A stretch of DNA of 64,000 bases. It comes from an uncultured Bacteroidales bacterium (lineage in GTDB: Bacteria; Bacteroidota; Bacteroidia; Bacteroidales; Muribaculaceae). The notes under the pieces are model-generated. The model saw only the letters and a list, made by a program, of their open reading frames with translations, had not been told where the DNA came from and searched no databases. Position numbers and translations under genes: made by a program. The DNA is taken from assembly GCA_900544535.1 (NCBI GenBank), contig UQVH01000006.1:70475-134474 (forward strand), in the 5' to 3' direction. Below are positions 8,874 to 17,181 of the stretch, in pieces; positions within the stretch are counted from its first letter, which is position 1, and each line of letters begins with the position of its first letter.

Positions 8874-9731
8874 ATGGCAAAAGACGTAGATCTTTCATCA
8901 AGAGAATGGATTGACATTATATTCGAAGGCAAGAACAAGGACTTCGGAGCCTATGAGCTCCGCAAAGCTTCTGCCGGACGCCACAACCGCGCGATGCTCG
9001 TAATTCTCATCGTGCTCCTCCTGATCGGCCTTCTCGGCCTCCTCGCCAACACTGTGCTCCAGAAAGCTGAAGTGCGTCCTGAAGACCAGATCGAACAGGC
9101 GATGATTGACTATTCAGCTGACGATCAGCAGGAAGATGAACCTGAAGAAGAAGAGATGCAGCGCGTAGAGGAACAGCAGCCCGAAGCTCTTCCTGAAGAA
9201 ATCCTCAACACCGTCAAGGCTACTGAGCTCCAGATCACCAAAGACGAAGAAGTTGTTGAAGAAATCAAGTCTCAGGACGAACTCAAGGACACTGACACCG
9301 CTGTGGGTACCACTGACTTTGATAAGGGTACCGACGACCTCAATGTGGTTCGCGAACACAAAGAAGAAGTAATCGTTGAAGAAAAGAAACCCGAACCCGT
9401 GGATGACAACCAGGTATTCACCGTGGTTGAACAGAAACCTCAGTTCCCCGGCGGCGACGCAGCCCTCCTCAAATGGGTGAGCGACCACATCCGCTACCCG
9501 GCTATGGCTCAGGAGAACAACATCCAGGGACGTGTGGTTGTACAGTTCGTTGTCACCAAGACCGGTAAGGTCGGTGAAGTGAAAGTGCTCCGCTCGAAGG
9601 ACCCCGATCTCGACAAGGAAGCTGTGCGCGTGGTGAAATCACTTCCCGCATTCGTCCCCGGCAAGATGAACGGTCATGCGGTGAACGTTTGGTACACCCT
9701 TCCCGTTACCTTCAAGCTCCAGGGAATCTAA
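8874..9731 (+). CDS. tonB: TonB energy-transducing protein
   Basis: Transmits energy from ExbB/ExbD to TonB-dependent outer-membrane receptors such as SusC-type porins. 285 residues. The cytoplasmic N-terminus with KNKDFGAYELRK (~22-33) is characteristic of Bacteroidota TonB. One membrane helix (~39-60) follows, then a long acidic linker rich in Glu, Asp, Gln and Lys (~75-185) replacing the Pro-rich linker of E. coli. The C-terminal TonB domain runs from ~188 to 285 (EQKPQFPGGDAALLKWV, then IQGRVVVQFVV). It is the last gene of the operon and is followed by a strong terminator. Confidence 0.94.
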   Translation: MAKDVDLSSREWIDIIFEGKNKDFGAYELRKASAGRHNRAMLVILIVLLLIGLLGLLANTVLQKAEVRPEDQIEQAMIDYSADDQQEDEPEEEEMQRVEEQQPEALPEEILNTVKATELQITKDEEVVEEIKSQDELKDTDTAVGTTDFDKGTDDLNVVREHKEEVIVEEKKPEPVDDNQVFTVVEQKPQFPGGDAALLKWVSDHIRYPAMAQENNIQGRVVVQFVVTKTGKVGEVKVLRSKDPDLDKEAVRVVKSLPAFVPGKMNGHAVNVWYTLPVTFKLQGI

Positions 9732-9762
9732 TCTCGACTTAATCACACTTATCCAATACGGC

Positions 9763-9806
9763 AGCCGCCGCTTTCCGGATTCAGGAAAGCGGCGGCTCGT
9801 TTTTTT
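9763..9806 (+). terminator. Terminator of the exbB-tonB operon
   Basis: A perfect 14-bp GC-rich stem (9763-9776 with 9784-9797, 7-base loop) is followed by CG and seven T residues. Textbook intrinsic terminator, 31 bases after the tonB stop codon. Confidence 0.9.
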
Positions 9807-9895
9807 GTCTGTCACACCCCTACATTCTGAAATCACACTGAATCTGACATGACAACTCAACCAATCGGCACGATTTTTGTTAGCTATTATAGAAA

Positions 9896-9912
9896 CAGAC
9901 TTTAAAAGTCTG
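9896..9912. promoter_or_regulatory. 17-bp palindrome upstream of clpB
   Basis: CAGACTTTAAAAGTCTG has two perfect 8-base arms around a central A. It lies 64 bases before the clpB start, in a region where I find no clear TAnnTTTG box. It could be an operator of a heat-shock regulator, or chance. No CIRCE element (TTAGCACTC-N9-GAGTGCTAA) is present. Confidence 0.35.
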
Positions 9913-9976
9913 CCTCTGAAAACGTCTTTACAAAACCTGTACAGATACAAACAAACTCACTACTTCAACATAGCTC

Positions 9977-12565
9977 ATGAACTTCAACAATTTCACAATC
10001 AAATCACAGGAAGCCATTCAGAAGGCTATCGAAATTACCCGCGGAGCCGGTAATCAGGCCATCGAACCTGTGCATCTCCTAAAAGGAGTCATGACTGAAG
10101 GTGAATCGCTGATCAACTTTATTTTCTCCAAAGTCGGCGCCAACACTGCCACTCTGATGCGACAAGTTGACAGCAAGATCGCAGCCGAGCCCAAAGTATC
10201 GGGTGGCGAACCATACCTCAGCCGCAGCTCAAACGATGTCCTGCAGAAAGCTCTTGACATCGCCAAAAAGCAAGGTGACGAATATGTCACACTTGAGGCA
10301 CTGCTTTTAGCCATTTTCTCGGTCAACTCTCCGGCCTCGACCATACTCAAGGATGCCGGATTGAGCCAACGCGATCTCGAATCGGCAATCGCAGAACTCC
10401 GTAAAGGCAAAAAAGCGACAGACCAGAGCGCGGAAGACACCTATCAGGCTCTTTCGAAATACGCCATCAATCTGAATGAACGCGCCCGTGAAGGGAAACT
10501 CGATCCTGTCATCGGCCGTGATGACGAAATCCGCCGTGTGCTCCAGATCCTCTCACGCCGAACCAAAAACAACCCCATGCTCATCGGCGAACCTGGCACA
10601 GGCAAGACTGCGATCGCCGAAGGTCTCGCCCAGCGCATTGTCCGTGGTGACGTTCCCGAAAATCTCCGTACCAAACAGATCTACTCGCTCGACATGGGCG
10701 CCTTGGTCGCCGGTGCCAAATACAAAGGCGAATTCGAGGAACGCCTCAAGGCCATCGTCAACGAAGTGACCGGGGCCGACGGAGAGATCATCCTCTTCAT
10801 CGACGAAATCCACACTCTTGTCGGCGCCGGCAAAGGCGAAGGCGCGATGGATGCGGCCAACATTCTGAAACCGGCACTCGCCCGTGGCGAACTGCGCTCT
10901 ATCGGAGCCACGACCCTTGACGAATATCAGAAATATTTTGAAAAGGACAAAGCTCTCGAACGCCGTTTCCAGAAAGTGATGGTCAACGAGCCTGACGAGG
11001 CTGCCGCCATCGCCATCCTGCGAGGGCTGAAGGAACGTTATGAAAACCACCACAAAGTCCGTATCCGCGACGAGGCGATTATCGCCGCCGTGACCCTGTC
11101 CGAGCGTTACATCACCGACCGTTTCCTTCCCGACAAAGCCATCGACCTTGTCGACGAGGCCGCTTCAAAACTCCGTCTTGAAATCGACTCCGTGCCGCAG
11201 GCCCTTGACGAGATCACCCGCCTGATCGCACAGAAGGAGATCGAACGCGAGGCTATCAAGCGCGAAGGCGACAAAGAAAAGGTGAAGGAAATCGAGAAAT
11301 CGCTCGCCGACCTGCGTGATCAGGAAAAGGAATTCACCGCCAAGTGGAAAGCCGAGAAAGAGCTGATCAACAAGATTCAGCAGAACAAGATAGACATCGA
11401 ACAGCTCAACTTCGACGCCGAACGTGCCGAACGCGAGGGCGACTACGCTAAAGTCGCCGAGATCCGCTACTCGAAAGTTCAGCAGAAAGAGCAGGAAAAC
11501 GCCGCTATACAGGAACAGCTGAAAATGATGCAGGGCGAAAAGGCCTTCATCAAGGAAGAAGTAGACTCGGAAGACATCGCCGATGTGGTTTCACGCTGGA
11601 CCGGCATTCCCGTCAACAAGATGGTGCAGAGCGAGAAGGAAAAACTCCTCCATCTTGAGGCCGAACTCCACAACCGTGTTGTCGGACAGAACGACGCCAT
11701 CGCGGCCATCGCCGACGCCGTGCGCCGCTCACGCGCAGGCCTCAATGACCCGCGTCGCCCGATCGGTTCGTTCATCTTCCTCGGCACCACCGGTGTCGGG
11801 AAGACCGAGCTTGCAAAAGCTCTCGCCGAATATCTTTTCGATGACGAGAACATGATGACCCGAATCGACATGAGCGAATATCAGGAGAAACACTCCGTCA
11901 GCCGTCTGGTCGGAGCGCCTCCGGGATATGTCGGTTACGACGAGGGTGGTCAGCTGACCGAAGCGGTGCGCCGCAAACCCTACTCGGTAGTCCTCTTCGA
12001 CGAAATCGAAAAAGCGCACCCCGACGTGTTCAACATCCTCTTGCAGGTCCTCGACGACGGACGTCTGACTGACAACAAGGGCCGCATGGTCAACTTCAAG
12101 AACACCATCATAATCATGACCTCCAATATGGGTTCAAATGTCATCCGCGACAACTTCTCGAAGATGACACCTGAAAACCGCGGAGAAGTCATTGAATCGA
12201 CCAAGGGCGAAGTGATCGAACTGCTCAAGCAGACCATCAGACCTGAATTCCTCAACCGAATCGACGAGATCATAATGTTTACCCCGCTCGATGAAAAGGA
12301 AATCGAGGAAATCGTCGGCCTCCAGATCAAGTCGATCCAGAAGATGCTTGCCAGAAACGGCATCACGCTCGAAGTTACCCCTAAAGCCCTCCGCTTCCTC
12401 GCCGAAGAAGGCTATGATCCGGAATTCGGTGCCCGTCCGGTCAAGAGAGTCATCCACCGCATGGTGCTCAACCAGCTCTCGAAAGACATTCTCGCGCAGA
12501 AAGTCGACCGCGAACGCCCGATCATAATCGACTACGACGGCTCCGACATAGTATTCAAGAATTGA
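9977..12565 (+). CDS. clpB: ATP-dependent chaperone ClpB (Hsp100)
   Basis: Hsp100 disaggregase that works with DnaK to rescue aggregated proteins in the cytoplasm. 862 residues, the normal length. Domain order: N-terminal Clp repeat domain (1-145), first AAA+ module with Walker A GEPGTGKTA (~204) and Walker B IILFIDEIHTLVGAG, and the long coiled-coil M domain (~400-520, rich in Glu/Lys/Arg). The second AAA+ module carries Walker A GTTGVGKTE (~602) and the C-terminal small domain. The M domain distinguishes it from ClpA and ClpC. It stands alone, with a palindrome in its upstream region. No damage seen. Confidence 0.97.
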   Translation: MNFNNFTIKSQEAIQKAIEITRGAGNQAIEPVHLLKGVMTEGESLINFIFSKVGANTATLMRQVDSKIAAEPKVSGGEPYLSRSSNDVLQKALDIAKKQGDEYVTLEALLLAIFSVNSPASTILKDAGLSQRDLESAIAELRKGKKATDQSAEDTYQALSKYAINLNERAREGKLDPVIGRDDEIRRVLQILSRRTKNNPMLIGEPGTGKTAIAEGLAQRIVRGDVPENLRTKQIYSLDMGALVAGAKYKGEFEERLKAIVNEVTGADGEIILFIDEIHTLVGAGKGEGAMDAANILKPALARGELRSIGATTLDEYQKYFEKDKALERRFQKVMVNEPDEAAAIAILRGLKERYENHHKVRIRDEAIIAAVTLSERYITDRFLPDKAIDLVDEAASKLRLEIDSVPQALDEITRLIAQKEIEREAIKREGDKEKVKEIEKSLADLRDQEKEFTAKWKAEKELINKIQQNKIDIEQLNFDAERAEREGDYAKVAEIRYSKVQQKEQENAAIQEQLKMMQGEKAFIKEEVDSEDIADVVSRWTGIPVNKMVQSEKEKLLHLEAELHNRVVGQNDAIAAIADAVRRSRAGLNDPRRPIGSFIFLGTTGVGKTELAKALAEYLFDDENMMTRIDMSEYQEKHSVSRLVGAPPGYVGYDEGGQLTEAVRRKPYSVVLFDEIEKAHPDVFNILLQVLDDGRLTDNKGRMVNFKNTIIIMTSNMGSNVIRDNFSKMTPENRGEVIESTKGEVIELLKQTIRPEFLNRIDEIIMFTPLDEKEIEEIVGLQIKSIQKMLARNGITLEVTPKALRFLAEEGYDPEFGARPVKRVIHRMVLNQLSKDILAQKVDRERPIIIDYDGSDIVFKN

Positions 12566-12652
12566 TCCCCGCGCCTCTCATGGCGCTCTACTCTGATATT
12601 TTTTATCCTAACACACACTCATTTTCTTAACTAAACTATTTTACTGCAACTT

Positions 12653-13141
12653 ATGAAAAGATTTCTTTATCTGCTCTTAGTCCTTCCGTTGCTCGGCGTC
12701 TTCACCTCCTGTGACGACGATGACAAGGATCTTCCCAATGTATCCCTGGCCATTGACTATGAAGGTGGTTCCGAAGTAGACGGAGTTGTGAGCGTTGCTC
12801 AGGGCACTACCCTTGAAATCACCGCTCTGAAAGCTATCCCTGCCGAAGGCACAAAGGAAGCTACCCTGACAAATGTCGTATATTTCCTTGACGGCATACC
12901 AGTAGGCCGTACAAACCTCATGCCTTTCGCCATCAATATCCCGACCGGAGAACTTGAGGTCGGCGAACACTATCTTGGTGTACAGGCAACCGTTCTTCAG
13001 GTCGACAAATCGGTAGGTTTTGCCGTTGCACGCTTTAAATTCAACGTTACCCCGGCCGAGACAGAGGAACCCGGCGGCGATGAAGGCGGAACCGGCGGCA
13101 CTGTCACTCCCGACACCCAGATCACTGACAAAGGACAGTAA
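12653..13141 (+). CDS. Small lipoprotein of unknown function
   Basis: Not recognised as a named family. 162 residues. A signal peptide ends in the lipobox FTSC with lipidation at C20. It is followed immediately by DDDDKD, an acidic run of the type that directs Bacteroidota lipoproteins to the cell surface. The remainder is predicted to be beta-rich (an Ig-like fold is possible, ~28-140). The tail is Gly/Pro/Thr/Glu-rich and probably unstructured (PGGDEGGTGGTVTP). It starts 87 bases after clpB on the same strand with no convincing terminator between them, so read-through from clpB is possible. A surface role is inferred; the function is unknown. Confidence 0.75.
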   Translation: MKRFLYLLLVLPLLGVFTSCDDDDKDLPNVSLAIDYEGGSEVDGVVSVAQGTTLEITALKAIPAEGTKEATLTNVVYFLDGIPVGRTNLMPFAINIPTGELEVGEHYLGVQATVLQVDKSVGFAVARFKFNVTPAETEEPGGDEGGTGGTVTPDTQITDKGQ

Positions 13142-13305
13142 CAGACAGTTGAAACTACTGGCTGAACACACATGAATATGGCGGCCATTTTCCCGTGCCG
13201 AACAGAGGCCGGTAAGATGGACGCCATTTCCATGTCATCCCCCGACCGCCGGAGTCAGTCTGCGGAAATTCCGCCTCTAACGCCACCGCCATTTCCACCA
13301 TTACT

Positions 13306-13337
13306 ATTGCAGTTGATATTAAAATTTATTAATTTTG
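13306..13337 (+). promoter_or_regulatory. Promoter of the polysaccharide export genes
   Basis: ATTG (13306-13309), 20 bases, then TAATTTTG (13330-13337), a good Bacteroidota promoter. The predicted start near 13344 gives an ~80-base leader containing a small hairpin (ACAGTT at 13356 pairing with AACTGT). The remaining gap 13142-13305 shows no supported gene, only a short GCGGAA/TTCCGC hairpin near 13262. Confidence 0.65.
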
Positions 13338-13422
13338 CAAAATAATACGGCTTTACAGTTCCGGAAAACTGTTTCATACCTAAGTTTTTTCATTCACCAC
13401 GCATCAAAGCCATAAGCTGATT

Positions 13423-14235
13423 ATGCTGCATCTCCGTTTCAACCAGATCTCAATTCTTATAATACTTCTCCTCGCATCGGCATCGTGTTCAACGCCGAAA
13501 GACATCACTTATTTTCAGGATCTTAAGGACAATCAGATCTATACCGTTCCGACTCAGACAATCAAGATCAAGCCTGCGGACAAACTGTCGATTATCGTAA
13601 ATTCGCGTGACGCGCAGCTTACCGAGATGTTCAACCTGCCCTACGCTCCGCGCAATCTCGGCTCTGCATTGACAGGCTCCTCGCGCGGAACCAACCAGGG
13701 AGTAAGCGTCTACACCGTATCGCCCGACGGCTTCATCGACTTTCCCCTCCTCGGTCAGGTGCAGGTGGAGGGAATGACACGCCTTGAAATTGCCGCTCTG
13801 ATCAAAGGAATGCTTATATCCAAAGATCTCGTCCGTGATCCCGTGGTGACAGTTGAACTCACCAACGGCATTGTCACCGTAATGGGCGAAGTCTCGAAAC
13901 CGGGATCATACTCGATCGACCGTGACGACATGACTATTCTCGACGCCATAGGCCTCGCGGGAGATCTGACAATCTACGGAAAACGCCAGGAAGTCAAGGT
14001 GGTCCGCAACCACGGTGACAAGCAGGAAACTTACATTGTCAGTCTTCTTGATGTCGAGAAGCTGCGCAATTCCCCCGCATTTTTCGTGCAGCAGGACGAT
14101 GTCATCTACATCGACCCCAACAAGACCCGTATCCGCCAAAGCACCCTCAACGGCAACACATTCCAGTCAACATCGTTCTGGATCTCCCTCGCCTCTCTGG
14201 CCACTACCATCACATCGCTCATCATTCTGAAGTAA
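13423..14235 (+). CDS. Polysaccharide export outer-membrane lipoprotein (Wza-type)
   Basis: Outer-membrane component of capsular or exopolysaccharide export. 270 residues. A signal peptide has a lipobox ending at C22. The Bacteroidota-typical start ITYFQDL follows, then a polysaccharide export (Poly_export) domain (~45-150) and an SLBB domain (~155-235, GEVSKPGSYSIDRDDMTILDAI). A hydrophobic segment at the C-terminus (~250-268, FWISLASLATTITSLIIL) may be the helix that spans the outer membrane. It is shorter than E. coli Wza (379) because it has fewer SLBB repeats. It lies 86 bases upstream of the Wzc-type kinase. No glycosyltransferases flank the pair here. Confidence 0.9.
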   Translation: MLHLRFNQISILIILLLASASCSTPKDITYFQDLKDNQIYTVPTQTIKIKPADKLSIIVNSRDAQLTEMFNLPYAPRNLGSALTGSSRGTNQGVSVYTVSPDGFIDFPLLGQVQVEGMTRLEIAALIKGMLISKDLVRDPVVTVELTNGIVTVMGEVSKPGSYSIDRDDMTILDAIGLAGDLTIYGKRQEVKVVRNHGDKQETYIVSLLDVEKLRNSPAFFVQQDDVIYIDPNKTRIRQSTLNGNTFQSTSFWISLASLATTITSLIILK

Positions 14236-14321
14236 TTGTGAAGCGTCCGTATACGCAGTCATCCCCTTATAAAATTTTAACTCCTGTGTTATTAAACGCC
14301 CTCTAACCCCGTGCCATAGCA

Positions 14322-16799
14322 ATGAGTCAAAATAACAACACATTTCCGGAAAACCAGCTCCACAATATCACCCCCGGACAACAGATCTCAGTCCCAGTCC
14401 AGGACCCGAAAGAAAACGAGGAAGATTCCTTCAACCTCCGCGACTTCTTCATCCTCTGTCTGACACAGTGGAAATGGTTCGCAATATCCATCGCGCTCTG
14501 CCTCGGACTCGGCGTGCTCTATATCCTGAGCACACCCAAGACCTACACCCGCACGGCATCAGTGATGATAAACGAAGACTCCGAATCGGGCAGTCAGGGA
14601 ATTGCCAGCGCTCTCAGCGACATAGGTCTTTTCCAGACATCGGCTAACGTCAACAACGAGATGCTTGCATTCCAGTCTCCGGCAATCATCGGAGATGTGA
14701 TCCAGCGTCTCGGCCTCCAGACAAACTACACCTACCGCCACAATCTGAAAGAGATGACCCTCTATGGCGACTCTTGCCCCGTAACTGTCAGCTTCCTCTC
14801 CATTCCGTCAAACAAATCGGCGTTCATGGAGATCCGGCTTCTCGGCGACGGCAAAGTCAACATTTCGAAAATGATAGCCGGAGTTGTCGAGTGTGATGCC
14901 GACGAGATGACCGTCAGCCTCGGAGACACTATCAGCACACCGCTCGGCTCAATCGTGATCAGCCATGGCCCGGCCTATGCCAAAGGGTTCAGTGCACCGA
15001 TCAAAGTCTTTCGCTACACACTTGCCGACGCAATTGAAACCTATAAAAACCGTCTGTCCGAATCACTCGCCGACGACAAATCAACTGTTATCGACTTCGC
15101 CTTCAAGGATGTCAGCATTCAGCGTGCCGATGACTTCCTGAACACACTGATCAATATCTACAACGAAAAATGGGTCGATGACAAGGCCAAGATGGCCCGC
15201 TCGACTTCCAAATTTATCTCCGAGCGTCTGCGGGTGATCGAGCAGGAACTCGGCAACGTCGACAGTGACATCGCCGACTATAAGGGCGAACATCTTGTCC
15301 CCGATGTAGCCGCCGCATCCGCCATGTACATGGAGAATGCCAACGAAAACACCAAGCAGCAGATGGCTGTATCCACACAGATAGCCATCTCCAGATTCAT
15401 CCTAGACTATGTCAACAACCCGGAGACAAAAGGCCAGCTGATTCCATCAAACGCAGGGCTCGACAACGCCGGTATCGAAGCGCAGATCAAGGAATACAAC
15501 GAAGTCCAGCTCAAACGCGACAATCTCGCCAACTCCACCGGAGAGACCAACCCTCTCATCCAGGACTATGACAAGAGTCTCCGGAGTATGCGGAGCGCGC
15601 TCGTCACCTCGCTGACAAATCAGGAACGCGCCCTTGAAACACAGCTCAACTCTCTCATCAGAAGCGACCGCTCCACCAACCAGAAGATAGCCTCATCTCC
15701 CGGTCAGGCAAAATATCTTCTCTCCGTCGAACGCCAGCAGAAAGTAAAGGAAGCTCTCTATCTTTACCTCCTCCAGAAGAGAGAGGAAAATGAACTTTCA
15801 CTCGCATTCACTCCTTACAACACCCGTATCATCACCCCGCCGATGGGCTCGAACCGCCCGACGGCCCCGATCTCGCGCAACATCCTGATCATCTGCTTTG
15901 TACTCGGTCTGGTCATTCCGGCTCTTGTCATCTTCCTCAGCGAGAGCATGGACACACGTCTGCGCAACAGAGCCGATCTTGAGGGCATCCGTACACCTCT
16001 TATCGGTGAAATTCCGGAATCGTCCAACAACAACGCCCTGCGTGTACGCCGCATACGCCGCCGCTGGCGTGAACTTCTTGGGAAAAACTCTCAGATTGAA
16101 GAAACGCCATCCCTGCTTGTCCATGAACATGGCCGAAGCATCCTCAACGAGGCATTCCGTATGGTTCGTGCCAATCTTGAATTCATGACACGCAACAAAC
16201 AGAACCGCGTGATCATGGTGACTTCTTTCAATCCCGGCTCAGGGAAATCATTCATTTCCCTCAACCTTGCCGCAACACTTGCTCTGAAAGAAAAAGGGCG
16301 CAAGATACTGATCATTGACCTTGATCTGCGCCGTGCCTCCGTTTCGCGCATTCTGTCCGACCACTCACGCGGCGTCACGGACTATATCTCAGGTCAGACA
16401 GACAATTGCGACAGCTACATCCAGCCGACACCCTGCCGCGGACTCTACCTGCTCCCCGTCGGTACCATTCCGCCCAACCCTTCGGAACTTCTGTATTCCG
16501 ACAGGCTGAAACAGCTGATCGAGAAATACCGTGAGGAATATGACTATATCTTCCTCGACTGTCCTCCCGCCGAACTTGTGGCCGACGCCTCGATCATTGC
16601 CCCGCTGGCCGACATGACCATCTTTATTCTGCGCGCCGGCCTGCTTGACCGACGGATGATTCCTGAAATCGATCGTATCTACGACTCGCACCGCTACAAG
16701 AATTTCATGGTCATCCTCAACGGCACTCTCACATCAGGTGCGCCCTATCGCCGCTACGTCTCCTATTACTCGTCCAGCGCCGATAAAAACAAAAACTAA
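14322..16799 (+). CDS. Polysaccharide co-polymerase with BY-kinase domain (Wzc-type)
   Basis: Inner-membrane chain-length regulator fused to a bacterial tyrosine autokinase, controlling polysaccharide assembly and export. 825 residues. A first helix (~45-67) and a Wzz domain come first. A long periplasmic helical region with a GNVR-type segment follows up to a second helix at ~520-541. The cytoplasmic kinase has Walker A FNPGSGKSF (~636-644), Walker A' ILIIDLDLRR and Walker B YIFLDCPPAEL. The C-terminal tail carries a tyrosine cluster (YRRYVSYYSS), the autophosphorylation target in this family. It follows the Wza-type gene, so the two form a trans-envelope export pair. Confidence 0.93.
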   Translation: MSQNNNTFPENQLHNITPGQQISVPVQDPKENEEDSFNLRDFFILCLTQWKWFAISIALCLGLGVLYILSTPKTYTRTASVMINEDSESGSQGIASALSDIGLFQTSANVNNEMLAFQSPAIIGDVIQRLGLQTNYTYRHNLKEMTLYGDSCPVTVSFLSIPSNKSAFMEIRLLGDGKVNISKMIAGVVECDADEMTVSLGDTISTPLGSIVISHGPAYAKGFSAPIKVFRYTLADAIETYKNRLSESLADDKSTVIDFAFKDVSIQRADDFLNTLINIYNEKWVDDKAKMARSTSKFISERLRVIEQELGNVDSDIADYKGEHLVPDVAAASAMYMENANENTKQQMAVSTQIAISRFILDYVNNPETKGQLIPSNAGLDNAGIEAQIKEYNEVQLKRDNLANSTGETNPLIQDYDKSLRSMRSALVTSLTNQERALETQLNSLIRSDRSTNQKIASSPGQAKYLLSVERQQKVKEALYLYLLQKREENELSLAFTPYNTRIITPPMGSNRPTAPISRNILIICFVLGLVIPALVIFLSESMDTRLRNRADLEGIRTPLIGEIPESSNNNALRVRRIRRRWRELLGKNSQIEETPSLLVHEHGRSILNEAFRMVRANLEFMTRNKQNRVIMVTSFNPGSGKSFISLNLAATLALKEKGRKILIIDLDLRRASVSRILSDHSRGVTDYISGQTDNCDSYIQPTPCRGLYLLPVGTIPPNPSELLYSDRLKQLIEKYREEYDYIFLDCPPAELVADASIIAPLADMTIFILRAGLLDRRMIPEIDRIYDSHRYKNFMVILNGTLTSGAPYRRYVSYYSSSADKNKN

Positions 16800-16816
16800 T
16801 AAAAAGCTCTAACCAG

Positions 16817-16850
16817 GAGGGTATTTGGCTGCAAAGATCAAATACCCTCC
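16817..16850 (+). terminator. Hairpin terminator after the Wzc-type gene
   Basis: A perfect 12-bp stem (GGAGGGTATTTG at 16817-16828 with CAAATACCCTCC at 16839-16850) with an 11-base loop stands 17 bases after the stop codon. The downstream T-run is weak (TAAATATATT). Confidence 0.65.
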
Positions 16851-16858
16851 TAAATATA

Positions 16859-16890
16859 TTTGCATCTCCCGCAAATTCTTCTTAACTTTG
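16859..16890 (+). promoter_or_regulatory. Promoter of the metK leader
   Basis: TTTG (16859-16862), exactly 20 bases, then TAACTTTG (16883-16890), a full Bacteroidota promoter. Transcription should begin at about 16896-16898, only a few bases before the SAM-II-like fold and about 285 bases before metK. Confidence 0.8.
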
Positions 16891-16901
16891 CATCCGAAAT
16901 T

Positions 16902-16956
16902 AAAAGTGGACAAATTTGGCTGCTTGCAACCACTTCAAAAAATGCTAAAACTGCAC
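16902..16956 (+). promoter_or_regulatory. SAM-II riboswitch aptamer (candidate) upstream of metK
   Basis: Stem P1 is AAGTGG (16904-16909) with CCACTT (16930-16935). The loop carries ATTTG and the conserved CTTGCAA directly before the 3' arm. After P1 come an A-rich linker and GCTAAAA (16944-16950). TTTGGC (16915-16920) in the loop can pair with GCTAAA (16944-16949) to form the pseudoknot. This arrangement and these sequence blocks match the SAM-II class as I remember it. Its place at the very 5' end of the transcript and before a SAM synthetase gene supports it. The odd part is the ~230 bases between aptamer and metK, since SAM-II usually acts close to the start codon. Confidence 0.72.
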
Positions 16957-17181
16957 TTCTTTCAGTCTTCATTGACCTCTTTTCAACAAAGATCGACAGG
17001 CAATGGGGCGAAAGAAATCATCGTCACTCCGACGATTGACTTTTGAGCATAAATGAATCCGGGTCCGGTAATGCCTTTCAGGCATTGAGCCGCCTATGGA
17101 TGGAAAATGTTGAAGCAGCCGCGTCTGATCCACGCAATTTCAAGCTGACTTCGACATTTTTATTTTTATCAGTTTCAATAT
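16957..17181 (+). other. Long metK leader with hairpins and a short upstream ORF
   Basis: This is the rest of the 382-base gap before metK. It holds a hairpin ATCGTC/GACGAT near 17020-17036 and another, ATGCCT/AGGCAT, at 17071-17085. An 11-codon ORF (17053-17088, product MNPGPVMPFRH) overlaps the second hairpin. Nothing proves that it is translated. These elements may link SAM binding upstream to metK expression. Confidence 0.4.

Noticed and set aside
13142..13422. Possible small gene in the gap after the small lipoprotein
   Set aside because: Short frames on both strands have no promoter, no conserved features and poor codon use; only the export-gene promoter is supported.
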